64,000 bases of DNA. It comes from Pyralis farinalis. Taxonomy: Eukaryota > Arthropoda > Insecta > Lepidoptera > Pyralidae. The notes beneath the pieces were generated by a model that saw only the letters and a program-made list of their open reading frames with translations, was not told the DNA's origin and did not search any database. The position numbers were made by a program, and so were the translations under genes. The DNA is taken from contig OX382263.1 of the NCBI GenBank assembly GCA_947507595.1, forward strand, positions 36,179,133-36,243,132, read 5' to 3'. Every line of letters starts with the position of its first letter. Position 1 is the first letter of the stretch. Shown here one piece after another: positions 33,021 through 46,945 of the stretch.

Positions 33021-34305
33021 CGAGGGTCATTTGAAAAGTTCTTAGCCTAACATGGTTAAAGTCATTGGTTTTTTTTATAACTACCCTCATTTTGTAGTTA
33101 CATTATTTAGCAACAAGTATGCACAGTTTAGTTTATTCACAGTAACTCATTGTTCGTTTACACGTGATACCGTAAGTCAAGTCAGAGCTATTTTTGAAAA
33201 TGGATAAAATTGAACATCGTGCAGTGATAAAATACTTGAATTTGAAAGGTTTAACTCCAAAAGCTATACATGAAGACATGTCTGCTACTTTGGGTGAGTC
33301 CGCTCCTTCGTATGCGACTGTTAAAAACTGGGTGGCAGAGTTTAAACGTGGTCGTGAGACCATTCAAGATGAGGCCCGTAGTGGCCGGCCTTCGACTGCT
33401 TCCATTGATCAAAACAAAGAAAAAATCTGTGATTTAATTTTATCTGATCGAAGATTGACTGTCGAGGAGATAGCTAAGACTGTAGGCATCTCATCTGAGC
33501 GAACACATCATATAATTACTACTGAACTTGGATTCTCTAAGGTGTCTGCGCGGTGGGTACCGCGACTGCTTTCAGTGGAACAAAAACGCAACCGACTCAC
33601 AACTTCTCGCGACTGTTATATGAAGCTGACCCAATAGAATTTGTTGAAAGATTTATAACTATGGATGAAACCTGGGTTCACCACAATACACCCGAGACAA
33701 AAGAACAGTCGAAACAATGGAAAAGAGCAGGATTGCCCACCCCAAAGAAGGCAAAGGTGGTTTTATCGGCGGGCAAAGTCATGGCATCCATTTTTTGGGA
33801 TGCAAAGGGTATAATTCTCGTGGATTATTTAAGAAAGGCTGAAACAATAAACCCCGATTACTATTGCAACCTGTTGCGTCGTTTGAGAGAAGAAATCAAA
33901 GAAAAACGTCCAGGTTTATTGAGAAGAAAAGTGTTTCATCAGGACAATGCGCGCGTTCACACCTCTGTGCAATCCATGGCAGAAATCCATCAATGTGGCT
34001 TCGAATTGTTACCTCATCCCCCATATTCACCGGATTTAGCATCGTCCGACTTTTATCTGTTCCCAAAGCTGAAAAAATTTTTAGGTGGTAAACATTTTTT
34101 TACAAATGAGTAGATCATAGCCGCCGTGGACGCTTATTTTGAGGAGTTAGACGAAGATTTTTTTAAAATGGGTATCGAAGCCTTACCGGGTCGATGGAAA
34201 AAGTGTTTTAAGCTCGGAGGAGAGTATGTTGAAAAATAAAAATAAACTCAAAATCGTGTGGTTTCATTAAGTATGTTAGGTTAAGAACTTTTCAAATGAC
34301 CCTCG
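33021..34305 (+). mobile_element. Mariner element (1285 bp) with TA target duplication
   Basis: TIRs CGAGGGTCATTTGAAAAGTT at the left and the inverse ending at 34305 extend about 30 bp with small differences. TA flanks both sides (33019-33020, 34306-34307). The length is standard for mariner. It is inserted between the exons of the Harbinger transposase. Confidence 0.92.
33200..34239 (+). pseudogene. Mariner transposase (DD34D) with frameshift and premature stop
   Basis: Starts MDKIEHRAVIKYLNLKGLTP. The paired HTH includes APSYATVKNWVAEFKRG and GRPSTASIDQNKEKICDLIL. WVPRLLSVEQKRNRLTTSRD comes before a one-base frameshift near 33615. The catalytic region follows: MDETWVHHNTPETK, FHQDNARVHTS and YSPDLASSDFYLFPKLKKFL, giving D, D and D. 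A TAG at 34111-34113 follows KHFFTNE; the remaining frame (AAVDAYFEELDEDFFKMGIE) runs to 34239. Active enzymes cut and paste at TA; this copy cannot without recoding. Confidence 0.92.
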
Positions 34306-34497
34306 TAGGTACCTAGAGGGTGAAACATGTATTGAATAAAAATAGATATCTGTCAAAATAAATTACCGATCATACACACGACAAGAAAAATCAACTTATA
34401 CTTATTTTCTTTTATCACGTCTTGTCACGATCGCTTTGGCTCTCTGGGCTCACCCTGCTGAATACTTTACTAGTAATATAGGGTGTTTTTTTTTCAG

Positions 34498-34909
34498 GTA
34501 TTTAGCATCAGAATGTTCCATGAAAGATTTACACTATGCTTATTAAGTTGGACTATCGACTATAAGTGGGATCATCTGGGATGTTTGCTGGATGCTGTGG
34601 CATGTTCTTCAGGGACAATATCTTTAAACGCCTTGTTCAGAAAATGATTGGATGAAAATAGTGGAAGGTTTTGAAAGAAAGACTAATTTCCCTCATTGTG
34701 ATATGGAAAACATAAAAATCTTAAAGCCTGCTCATAGTGGGTCCATGTACTTCAATTATAAAGATTACTTTTCCATTGTGCTACTTGCAGTGGTTGATTC
34801 CGAATACAGATTTATATATGTCGACATAGGATCATATGGCAAAGATTGTGATTCAACCATTTTGAAAATCTCCGTCTTATGGAAAAAAATAATGATCTTA
34901 TTAAATTAA
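34498..34909 (+). pseudogene. Harbinger transposase, exon 2
   Basis: The acceptor TTTTTTTTCAG at 34497 leads into YLASECSMKDLHYAYKLGLS, then frameshifted SENDWMKIVEGFERKTNFPH, SIVLLAVVDSEYRFIYVDIG and SYGKDCDSTILKIS. The HARBI1 GAIDGKH block carrying the first catalytic Asp is not intact (only HCDMENIKILKP remains). The rest of the protein is cut off by the copia sequence. The open reading part starts at 34652. Confidence 0.8.
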
Positions 34910-34915
34910 TGATGA

Positions 34916-37109
34916 TTGGTTATAGAAAATTCGAATATTACCCTTACAACTGATTATGTTAAGACTAAACTCCTGCAAATGGAAGAAACATATTCAGCTG
35001 GCATAAACACAAAGCAAACAAGTAAATCATTATTTCTAAAGAATAATAAGAAGAAAGATCAGAAAAACAAAGCCAAGCAAATCAAATGCTTTATTTGTGA
35101 AGAACCACACAAAGCAAATGTTTGTCCAGATAACCCCAAAAAGATTAGAGGCGAATCGAAGACAGCATATGCTATATCAGTGGCTACAACAAATGATGAA
35201 GAGTGGATTATTGCCTCTGGTGCTTCGAATCATATGTTAAACAACAAGGAATGGATGCGGGATTTGATAGGGGTTCCTAAAAGAGATATTTCTTTGCAGA
35301 ATTTGCAGAAACAGTAGGTACTGTGAGTAGCGAGAAGCTTGGTCTTACAATAAGAAACGTCATGTATGTACCGAAATTATCTAATAATTTAATTAGTGTT
35401 AGCAAGGTAGCTAAGTCAGGACATACAATTATATTTACTGCTAAAGGTTGTGATGTGTATAAGGATAAAGAATGTAGAGTAGAAGGTAGACCGGTAGTGA
35501 AAGGTATCTTAGAGAGAGGTATTTATAAATTTAAACATTTATTACAGAGAACTGCTCTAAATACTGCTACATTAGATGAGTTAACATTATGGCATCGGAG
35601 GATGGCTCATCTTGGGGTACGTAATTTAACTCTACTTAGAGATAAGATGGCATTAGGGGTAAGTTTTCCTAACCCTAATTGTAAAACATTGGAATATGTC
35701 GAATGTTTGTTAGGTAACAAACAAAGCAACCTTTCAATAATAAGGGGCGACACGAGCCAACAAGGGACTAGAGTTAGTACATACAGATTTATGTGAACCT
35801 ATGTCCGAAAATTCTTTTGGAGGTTCTAGATATTATATAACTTTATTGATGATAAAACTAGTAAGACATTTGTATATTTTTTAAAACAAAAGAGTGAAGT
35901 TTTAGAAAAATTTAAAGATTTTAAAACTTTAGCAGAGAAACAAACTGGAAGGAAGTTAAAGGCAATTCGGTCGGATAATGGACGTGAATATGTCAACAGA
36001 GAAATGGACGATTTTCTGATTAAACATGGAATTCGTCATCAACTGTCAGTCGAATATACCCCGGAGCAAAATGGAGTCGCAGAGAGAGCCAACAGGACAA
36101 TAACAGAGAAAGCGAGGACAATGCTACAAGAAGCTGGTTTAGGCAAAAAGTTTTGGGCTGAGGCAGTGCTCACGGCAGTATATCTAAAAAATAGATCACC
36201 AACTGTAGCTGTACGCAACAAGACGCCTGAATAAGCATTGTCTGGAAAGAGAACCAACTTGAGCAACAAAAATTTTTTTGGATGCATAGCATATATGCAC
36301 ATACCAGATCAAAAGAGAACAAAGTGGGATCCTAAAAGCAAAGAAATGTTATTCATTGGCTACTATGTAGATTCCAAGACGTATCGATTGATGGACATCA
36401 AAACAAATAACATCTACAAAGCACGAGATGTCATATTTTTTGAGAACAAAAAATTACATACAAGTGAAGCTGTACAAGAGAGTACTAGTGCTTCAGAACA
36501 AGAGATATTAGGAGAAATAATTTCTGAACCTGTGGCTCCCTTCCGTGTACAAGAACCAGAGATTCAGGATGATATTGGCAATATTCAAGAAGAACAAGTA
36601 TCAAATGATGAACTGGTGTTGGAAGATGATGGTGCTGTAGCAGAAGATCCGTTATAAAGCCCGACTATGCAGGAGATAGTGATAGACGTTCCTACTCCGG
36701 TTCAGTGTTCCTTGTTCAAGGAGGAGCTGTTTCATGGCAGAGCACTAAACAGCGTAATGTTGCATTAAGCACTGCTGAGGCAGAGTACGTTTCTTTATCT
36801 GAAGCAGCCAAAGAAGCCATATTTCTTCGGCGATTTATTGAAGATATTACTGGCCAAGAGGATCCGAAAGCCGTAACTTTGTTTTCGGATAATCAGTCTG
36901 TAATTGCCATCGCTTGTAATCCGGTTCATCATCAGCGTACGAAACATGTTGATGTTAGATATCACTTTGTACGCAATACTGTTGAGTCAGAAATTATCAA
37001 ATTGAAGTATCGTGAGACTGAAAGAATGGTTACTGACGCTCTAACAAAACCCGTGCCAAAGAGTACGTTTGAGTGGTGCGTGAGTCAAATGGTTTATGTG
37101 TATGAGTGA
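34916..37109 (+). pseudogene. Ty1/copia polyprotein remnant lacking the RT domain
   Basis: Domains in order: the gag end with a CCHC knuckle (CFICEEPHKANVCP, about 35086); the protease region WIIASGASNHM (the usual Asp of DSG is Ala); GAG-pre-integrase LWHRRMAHLGVRNLTLLRDK; integrase RSDNGREYVN and YTPEQNGVAERANRTI (about 35970-36100). An acidic linker ends at a TAA near 36655, followed directly by the RNase H (GGAVSWQSTKQRNVALSTAE, LFSDNQSVIAIACNPVHHQR, DALTKPVP). The whole RT is deleted at about 36655, and there are stops near 35318, 35794 and 36232. LTR-retrotransposon order is otherwise normal. Confidence 0.88.
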
Positions 37110-37150
37110 CCATAAGTGTGTGTATGTATGAGTAATGTATGGATGAGATT

Positions 37151-37390
37151 AAGAAGGAGTGTTGAAGCAAAGAGGTTGCTTCATAAAGTAATCTCACCAT
37201 AGACTTTTGTTCTAAAAAGAAAGTTACTTATGTCAAGGTGTCAATAGAAACAAAACTTTTTTATAAATGAATTTGTATTTATTATATCTAATAAATATTA
37301 GGTCTGGTTATCGGCATTCTTATTATCTCTATGTATGCAAGCTCTGCTAAGGTGGATTTCCATCAGATCTGGACTCTGCTGTGACGATGC
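37151..37390 (+). mobile_element. Copia polypurine tract and 3' LTR (end uncertain)
   Basis: AAGAAGGAG at 37151-37159 is a typical polypurine tract, and TGTTGAAGCAAAGAGG at 37160 starts the LTR. The LTR end cannot be fixed because no 5' LTR is present in the window; AATAAATATTAGG near 37290 may hold its polyadenylation region. Confidence 0.55.
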
Positions 37391-37496
37391 CCATAATTTA
37401 TTTATTTATTGTAAATCAAAATTTACAGCATTACAGTAACAAACTATTGCGCTATAAATTTCATACTACGTTACATAATTTAATGACAATATTTCA

Positions 37497-37922
37497 TTAA
37501 TTTAATAACAATTTGGTAATTATATTATTATTCCGCTCGGGTCCGGCCACAACTCTACTCCCCGTCACTGTGAATGACGATGCCGATGATCCGAGCAACT
37601 CGCTGATGAGTGTACGGTCCAATTTGTGACTGCCTTGCCTTGCATTGATAAGACCTTCCATCTGCTGCCGTCTGTGCTCAGGCATTGGACCTCTGCCAGT
37701 GAAGTGCCTCACGTCACTGTACCACAGCGGAGAGTGAGTGTTAGTGTTAACGCCGATAATTACCACTTCACCTTGCAGTACGTTGAGGGTTCTCTCCAAG
37801 TTGTATAAATGGCTCTCAATGTCATCAATACGCAGATGACATGAAGAATTCTTTTCGCCACCGCCAAAAAGTTGCAGTGACCAAGTGCATTTTAAAGAGT
37901 TTAGTTTTATGTTAAAGTTCAA
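37497..37922 (-). pseudogene. R1-clade non-LTR endonuclease fragment
   Basis: DDIESHLYNLERTLNVLQGE, then VVIIGVNTNTHSPLWYSDVR and HFTGRGPMPEHRRQQMEGLI, match the APE endonuclease middle of R1/TRAS/Waldo-like elements (the VLIGIDSNAHSPLW motif). It is 141 codons and open, with no RT. It is flanked by AT-rich sequence. Confidence 0.75.
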
Positions 37923-38408
37923 GGTTTAATTTGTTGATACACATGAATTTATTGAGAAGGATATTTTTCAAGAAATCCTGAATCTTTGTCCAGTGAGAAT
38001 TCAACTATCCAATCAGGGTAACTTTAACCCGGGTCAAAGTTAGACCGTAGGGGAGATCGGGGGAATGGTAGTCACTTAAAGATAATTGCTTATTTTAATC
38101 GCAATAATCAGTCTTTTATTTTGGACCATTTTTCATAATCATAACAAACTAATCAACAATCAAGAAACAAAAGAAGTTTTCGGCTATAATAACCATTTTC
38201 TTAATAATAATTAAAAAACAAAGATTTCGTTTTGACTCTCATTACCCACATATCCGGGTAATTAGAGTCAGCTTACGGGGTAATAAAAGTCAAAATCTTA
38301 AATTAAATTAAGATTTAAAAGCAATTATGAGTTAACAATTATGCAACAAATTAAATCTTAGAGCTCTAACAGAAATATAGTTAAGAATAGGAACATGCTG
38401 GAGATTCA

Positions 38409-39930
38409 TTAATTACAATAATCATATCGGTAGCGACTCGGATTATCACATCTAGTACAAGCTTCATGAGCCCAACCTCCACAGCTATGACAACGATACC
38501 AGACTTCTCTAGGTTTTCTCTGTTCCAAGCATATAGAACACAAGGAATCATCTCTACGCTCATTCTGATTATCATTACGAGTATCAAGCAGCATCTCAGG
38601 GTCGCTATCGCCATCACACAAAATCAGCTGATTCTTCAGATGAACTTGATTTAAATAAATACTTTTTAGCGTGTTTTTCTTTCTTCGTTTTAAGTTTATG
38701 TTTCTCTTTTATGCGCATTTCTTTTTCTTTTCGTTTAGTAACCTTTTCTTTCTTTTCTTCAAAAATCTGCTTCAATGGGGTAGCTGTAAGAATTGCGGAT
38801 TTTTGTATTCTTTTACCCTTTCCTTTACCTTTCAGTGTGGTTGGCAGAGGTGTCAATAGTGTGAGTATGCTGGATGAAGATACGACGTCCACTGGTTCGC
38901 TATTGCTCGTTGAGGGTTGACTTAAAGCCTTGCTAGTCAATGACAAACGTTCCAAAAAGTTGGTATTTACACTTTCGTCTAGGTCTGTAATGGTGGGAGT
39001 AACTTCATAAACACAAAGAGCATCATAAGAAGCTATGAAATCTTCATCTTTGAATTTTTCAGGATCAAGAGGATATATTCCTGTTGATAAAAAACCACTG
39101 ACACCTTTCTCAACTGATGCAACTCTCATATAGGCTTTATTGAAAAGTCCGACGACATCATAAGGTGTGATTTTTTGTAAATTATGCGATTTGATATGCA
39201 AATCACATTCTCTATTATATGCTTTCTTCCAGGGGGAATAAAACCCATTTCAAGGGGCTGGAGCATATGCGACGTATGTGGTGGAATAGATACCATGGTT
39301 ATTGATTGTTCTCTGCAAAAATTGTAAGATTCTAGAGTAGAATGGCTATAATGGTTATCTAACATTAATAAAATAGGTTTCTCTTTAGTAGGTTTCGCGG
39401 TCTTAACAAAATGTTGTAACCATTTAATAAACAATTCTTCGTTTGTCCAACCATTATTTGAATTCTCATATAAAGCACCTGGTTGCTCATCCTTCTCAAG
39501 TTGAGGCGAATGTCGTTTACGTGGGTAAATAAACATGGGTGGAATGAATGATCCAACAGCGTTCATACAACAAATAACTGTAATAGTTTTTCCCCTTTCC
39601 CAAGATGTTAAAGAACCACTTTTTTGGCCTTTAGTAGCTAGAACTTTTTCTGTGTCCTGTACAGTTGTGATACCCGTCTCATCTACGTTATAAATATCTT
39701 GTGGGTCAAATCATATTTGGTCATAACCTTTTCTATATTATTAAAAAAACATTTAACTTCTTCTTTGTTAAAACCAGTAATTCTTTGAATACTAATTGCT
39801 TCAGATTTTTGGACACTTATGTGTGGATTTCTCTTTAGAAATCCTTGGACCCAGTCCCAGCCTGCCATTTTATTTTCTCTATTGAAATGATGTGAAAGCT
39901 TCATGTCTTCCGCCCATCGAAAAGCAATTT
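38409..39930 (-). pseudogene. Pogo-type (DDE_1) transposase with C-terminal zinc-binding domain
   Basis: Minus strand: the HTH region WDWVQGFLKRNPHISVQKSE (39683-39904), a frameshift, YNVDETGITTVQDTEKVLAT, then MNAVGSFIPPMFIYPRKR, NGWTNEELFIKWLQHFV, ILLMLDNHYSHSTLESYNFC and PPHTSHMLQPLE. A second frameshift near 39235 is followed by VVGLFNKAYMRVASVEKGVS and GIYPLDPEKF. A Ser/Lys-rich linker leads to a PHD-like end (CSICLEQRKPREVWYRCHSC, GGWAHEACTRCDN) at 38409-38550. The first two catalytic Asp are present; the third position reads E in one frame. At least two frameshifts inactivate it. Confidence 0.85.
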
Positions 39931-40089
39931 TACGCAGTTGGTTTATTTTGAATTATGACCTAAACAACACAAAAAATCAATAAAGTGAACCAATATCCTC
40001 TAAGTATACGTATTATACTACGCCTTGGTAATAAAGAAATAACAAAAAACATAAATATTAATACTGACAAGGTAACTGGAAGTTTCGTA

Positions 40090-41406
<1,317 letters not shown>

Positions 41407-41872
41407 TACACCGAAATCAACTCAATGACGCGTATGCGTCTCCTGGCGGCGCTCGCGCTACTAGCGGTGCGGGTTGCATTGTGGAGTGAGAGAGAAGCAA
41501 ATACAGATCATATACAATATAGACCTTATTCGAAAGGCTTTTCGTTCCGCTCGTATTGAACTGACCCGCATTACCCAGTGACCCTCATTCCCCCCGCCTC
41601 CCCTACCTTTTGTTTTTATTACAGAAGTGGTGGGGTAACTTTGTCAGTGTCCTAACATTCCTTTTTTTTATAAAACTACCCTATTGGCTTGGAAAAAGGT
41701 TTGCCCTAAACTTGGGACGCGAAAATATGGCACGTATAAAAAATATATTCTCAAAATGAACTAAACCTGGCAATAGATCGCATTAAAAAACGCGAAATTA
41801 GCCAAGGAGAGGCGATTAAGATCTATAATATTCCTAGGAGTACATTACAAAATAAGCTCAAAAACAGTCATA

Positions 41873-42007
41873 AAAAAATCGGCCAAGTGCGAGTCGGACT
41901 CGCGCACGAAGGGTTCCGTACCATTATCTATAAAAACGGCAAAAAATCATGTTTGTTGTATAGGAGCCCCCTTAAATATTTGTTTTATTTTAATTTAATT
42001 ATTTATT

Positions 42008-42040
<33 letters not shown>

Positions 42041-42326
42041 CTAAATATTCTGTGAATATTTCAAGCGTCTACCTGTTGCCGTTATCAATATCGAGCAAAA
42101 ATGAGCAAAAAAATCACGTTTGTTGTATGGGAGCCCCCTTAAATATTTATTTTATTCTATTTTTTAGTATTTGTTGTTATAGCGGCAACAGAAATACATC
42201 ATCTGTGATAATTTCAACTGTCTAACTATCAGGGTTCATGAGATACAGCCTGGTGACAGACGGACGGACAGCGGAGCCTCAGTAATAGGGTTCCGTTTTA
42301 CCCTTTGGGTACGGAACCCTAAAAAA
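41873..42326 (+). repeat. Lepidopteran interspersed repeat, copy 3
   Basis: Full-length: starts AAAAAATCGGCCAAGTGCGA and ends GGGTACGGAACCCTAAAAAA, with a (AT)n expansion near 42012-42038. It is directly followed by copy 4 in the same orientation. Confidence 0.9.
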
Positions 42327-42613
42327 TCGGCCAAGTGCGAGTCGGACTCGCACACGAAGGGTTCCGTACCATTATCGATAAAAACGGCAAAAAAATCACG
42401 TTTGTTGTATGGGAGCTCCCTTAAATGTTTATTTTATTCTATTTTTTAGTATTTGTTATAGCGGCAATAGAAATACATCATCTGTGAAAATTTCAACTGT
42501 CTAACTATCACGGTTCATGAGATACAGCCTGGTGACAGACGGACGGACGGACGGACAGCGGAGCCTCAGTAATAGGGTTCCGTTTTACCCTTTGGGTACG
42601 GAACCCTAAAAAG
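42327..42613 (+). repeat. Lepidopteran interspersed repeat, copy 4 (short form)
   Basis: Same ends as copy 3, but with only one of the two internal CACGTTTGTTGTATGG / CCTTAAAT blocks, so it is about 165 bp shorter. Head-to-tail with copy 3. Confidence 0.9.
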
Positions 42614-43539
42614 AGTGGAGAGGCCCGCTAGTTCTATCGAAAGATGAGGAAGAACTAATTATTTCACATATTGTTGTTTTGAGTGAATTAGGTATTCCTT
42701 TAGGAATGACAGATGTAGAGTAATCGTGAAAATGCATCTAGACCACAACAACAGAAACGAGCGCCAATTCAAAAATAATCTACCTGGATGGAAATAGGGT
42801 AAATTGTTTTTATGTCAACATCCATTGATTCACCAAAAAATAGCCCATCAAATTTGTCGAAAAAGGGCTCAAATAAATAAAAAGTTGATCGAGGAGTACT
42901 TTGTAACTTTATGTGAAGCATTAGCTGATATATTACCTGAGAATATATACAACTTCGATAAAACTGGCTTCCACGATGTACCCAAAAAAGGGAAGCTATT
43001 ATTTCAAAGACCCTGTCGACATCCAGAAGTAATAAAAATTAGCACAAAATCTTGTTTTACAGTAAGGTTCTGCTCAAATGCTGTAGGTGAATTCGTCCCC
43101 CCGTTCATCATATACAAAGCTAAACAAAAATGGTCTGATTGGATTAATGGTGCTCCTCCAGGTAAACGTTTGGCAGTAACTAAATCAGGATGGATTGATG
43201 ACGAAACCTTCGATGAATAGTTTCAAAAACAACTTTTGCCAATACTTAAAAGGAAAGAAGGTGAAAAAGCAGTGATTGGCGATAGCTGGGGTTCGCACTT
43301 AACTTTAAAAATCCTAAAGCTGTGCAAAGACAATGACATTCAATTCATATGCTTATTATGATAAATTCGACTCATCTTCTGCAACCCTTGGATGTGGCTT
43401 ATTTTAGTACGTTGAAGGCAAACTGGCGTAGGGTGTTAAATGATTGGTGACAGACAAGAAGAGGAAAAATTACACATGCCTTACCGAAAAATGTATTTGC
43501 GGCTTACTATATTTGTCATCTGGCGACAGCACAGACGAC

Positions 43540-46500
43540 ACACCTGCACCCCTGCTTGATAGTAGTCCGCCTGGCACGAAGAAATCTTCGCGATCGGCTT
43601 ATTCATGAAGCGAGGGTTCGCCGTGGTGCCACCACTGGGGGCTCCGGTCTTCCTGGCCCTCCTCGCCCATTTTATGTGAATAAGAGGCTGACCAGAATGA
43701 ACCGACTCTTGTTCCGTCGAACTCGGGATCTTGCGGTAAGTCAGAATTGGCGATTTGCAAGGACAAAGGAAGGCAGAATATACGTGCGCCAGCATCAGGT
43801 TTCTGATGCTCCTGCCCATCGCATATGTACTGACCAGCTTGGTTGAAAGAGGGACAGGACAGTCTTTCACCTAATATATCAAATTACAAATTTATACATA
43901 AAGCTCGGAAAGAGAAAAGTGGCGGTGTCGGTTTTTATATGAAAAGAGATATTTGATATAAGAGAGGAACAGCTATGGCTCGAATTCCACCTGCCAGGTA
44001 CTACTATGGCAATAGGCACAGCATACAGACCCGAAGATGTGAATCCACAGGTGGCATTCGATGCTTTGAGCGAATCAATAAATTGCCTTTCAGAATGTGA
44101 CTATACATGTATTTTAGGTGACCTTAATATCAACATGGAGACGGATACTACACGCTCTCGAGAACTAACAACGTTTGGCACCAATATAACAACTTAGAAC
44201 AAGTAGTGCGAGAACCAACAAGAGTGACTGATGAAACAATCACTAATCGACATTTTGATGACAGATGCAGCGACTCGTTGTAAAAAGATAACCGTAATAC
44301 ACAATCGATGTTTGAGTGACCATGCAATGGTACTGGTTGATCTTAAGTTACCAAACCGAAGGCTGGGAATCAAATCAAATACTGTCGCTCATTGCAAGAG
44401 ATATACTTAAAATCATTTGAGGAAGATCTAAACGCTCAAGCCTGAAATGAAATCGTACATATGAAAAATGTTAATGAAATGCTGGAAACCTACTCGTACA
44501 ATTTTCTTTTGGTAAAACTGTTTGATAAGCATGCTCCGGTAAAAAGGAAGGTCATTAAAGGAGAGTATAAGCCATGAATCACGAATATGATGAAATTTAG
44601 AAGAGTACTATCGCAGCTTGAAAAAATTGGTTACATCAACTCTGTAAATGGAGAAGAAAGCATTCTATAATCATCAAATTAATAATAATCTCAAGGATCC
44701 GAAAAAACTATGGGCGAATATCAAAAAACTACTGGACTGAATAATTCTTCCTCAAATCAAATACCCGACCACTTAAATGACCCAAACAAAATAAATGATT
44801 ATTTCTTATCCCTACCAGTAGTAGGAGATGTAGACCAAGAGATGTTGAAATACTATAATGATAACTCACAACAAGCTCGAAGAGAATTTAAGTTGAAAAT
44901 GACCTCAAAGATAGAAGTAAGGAATATCTTGTACGGCATTAAAACAAAAGCGATAGGTCATGACACTATTAACATCCGAATGATTTTAATGATCCTACAT
45001 GTAACTTTACCGATAATAACAGCAATCGTCAACAGGTCAATTGAAACCAACATTTCCACATAGCTGGAAGAGAGCGCTAGTTAGACCCCTGCTCAAAAAT
45101 GAAATCAGCAGAAAACTTTAGAGATCTTCGTCCAATTTCTATACTACCGGTATTATCTAATCTAAAGTAGTAGAAAGAGTAGTTTTGAAACAGATTCAGA
45201 ACTATTTGCGACACATAGACGCAATACTTAAACTTCAGTCTGGGTTTCGCGAGGGATACGGCACTGAAACTGCATTATTACACGTTACAGACTATCTAAC
45301 TGAAGCCTCAGATATGGGACAGAGTAGTATAATGATCCTCCTCGACTATTCTCGTGCATTCGATTGCTTGCATCAATAACTGCTCATTGCAAAAATGAAA
45401 TCTTACGGATTCACTCAAAATACCTGCAAGTGGTTTGAATCTTTCATAACAGGCAGAGAGCAAATAGTAGTCACAGAAGTGAAAGATGGGTAGATAAGAG
45501 AATCTACTGTTAGGAAGCTTCAGAGGCGTGCCACAGGGCTCGGTCTTAAGCCCTATTCTGTTCACTATATTCACAGCTAATTTACCGAAGCAGATAGAGT
45601 TTTGTAAATATCACCTTTACGCAGATGACACACAAATATATTACTCGTTTAATAGCAAAAAACGTGAGTGAAGCTATTAAAAGGATTAACCACGATCTGC
45701 GTAATATTTATGAGTGGTCACAAAGAAATTCTTTGTTTTTAAATCCTGAAAAATCATAAATGCTCACCTAACTACTAAAAATCAAATAAAAGTAGTGACA
45801 GAGTATAATTGGACTGTACAAATAAAAGATAACGCAGTGACTCAGTTACCAGTTGCGCGAAACTTAGGCGTTTTCTGGATGGCGAGCAAAAGTACGTTAA
45901 CCACATAAACAACAAAATAAGAAACGTCTTTTTCAAATTTAAAACTCTATATAAAATTAGACCATACTTGAAACAAAATTAAGAATTCAATTAGTCGAGT
46001 CACTACTGTTATCTGCGTTCAATTATTGTAGTACAGTCTACGGTCCCCGATTAAATGTGAACACAGAAACAGCAGTTCAACGAATTCAAAATGCTTGTAT
46101 TGGTTTTTGCTCTAAGATCCCGAAAAGAGTACCACATGTAAGCCCTTATATGAATAATAACATTCTCAATATAAGTGCTAGAAGAGAACTACAACATGCC
46201 TGCTTAGTTCAAAAAGTGATATGGAATAAACATCCGCAGTACTTATATGAAAAAATATTTTTTAAAGACAAAACTAATAAAAATCTACGTTTTATCACTC
46301 AAAATCTACTCACCATATCATCACATAAAACCGTCAGGTACAAGGGATGCTTCAAATTTAACGCTGCAATAATATGCAATGATTTACCTCCCCCTATGCG
46401 ACAAAAAATTACTACAAATTGTTTCAGGAAAAAATACAAAGAAACGTTGCTACAACGGCAAATTATTATTTTTATTAATTGTGATAACCATTATAAACAA

Positions 46501-46945
46501 GATTTTTCACACACAAATACATACATACATACACACTCATCGCCCTTTCTACACACACATGCATTCATAAACATAAGTGAGTATGTACACAATAAGACAG
46601 GCGAATACACCACTATAATCAGACACACCTACGCGATTACACTGTTTAGTGCATATAATTAATGTAGTACTCATATAATGATAATGAATGTAGTATGCTA
46701 TACTTGCGCTTGTATTGTTACCACAGTATAAAAATAATAGTACTAAATATTTAAAATTGTTACCATGATCGTATATCGTCGCCCCCATAGCTTACCACTC
46801 TCGCCCAAGAGCTTGGAGAGAAGGGAGTGGCTGAAAAACAGCGCCTCTTGAGGCTATCCTCTAGTGCCACACGCTGAACTACTTACTTCCTTTTGCCCTA
46901 ACTCTGATGTACCAATTATTTGTTTTTTTTTTTATCTTATTTGTA
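43540..46945 (+). pseudogene. Decayed APE-type LINE (ORF1 tail, endonuclease, RT, 3' UTR)
   Basis: The ORF1 tail at 43556-43846 (RLTRMNRLLFRRTRDLAVSQ, NWRFARTKEGRIYVRQHQ) matches the end of LINE ORF1 proteins. ORF2 follows in pieces: MAIGTAYRPEDVNPQVAFDA and CILGDLNINMETD (endonuclease, 44006-44197); AINHRCLSDH-like text near 44300; LQSGFREGYGTETALLHVTD and SIMILLDYSRAFDCL (RT, 45185-45379); a broken YADDTQ box near 45620; then RIQNACIGFCSKIPKRVPHV and a C-terminal tail to 46662. An AC-rich 3' UTR runs to about 46940. Stops and frameshifts are too many for function. Jockey/CR1-like. Confidence 0.8.

Larger units (their letters stand above)
41735..43500 (+). pseudogene. Second pogo-like transposase remnant, split by interspersed repeats
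   Basis: 41735-41872 encodes a psq-type HTH (NLAIDRIKKREISQGEAIKI, YNIPRSTLQNKLK). Two tandem interspersed repeats follow (41873-42613). The gene then resumes SGEARLVLSKDEEELIISHI, VLSELGIPLGMT, and, with frameshifts, YNFDKTGFHDVPKKGK (Asp retained, usual Glu now Lys). It continues VRFCSNAVGEFVPPFIIYKA, GWIDDETFDE, a degraded DxxGSH-like block near 43280, and INSTHLLQPLDVAYFSTLKA near 43370. Many stops; dead. Confidence 0.8.

Noticed and set aside
37595..37640. CTGATGAG near 37600 as a ribozyme core
   Set aside because: No paired stem II or GAAA at the right distance; it is antisense to an R1-type endonuclease frame.
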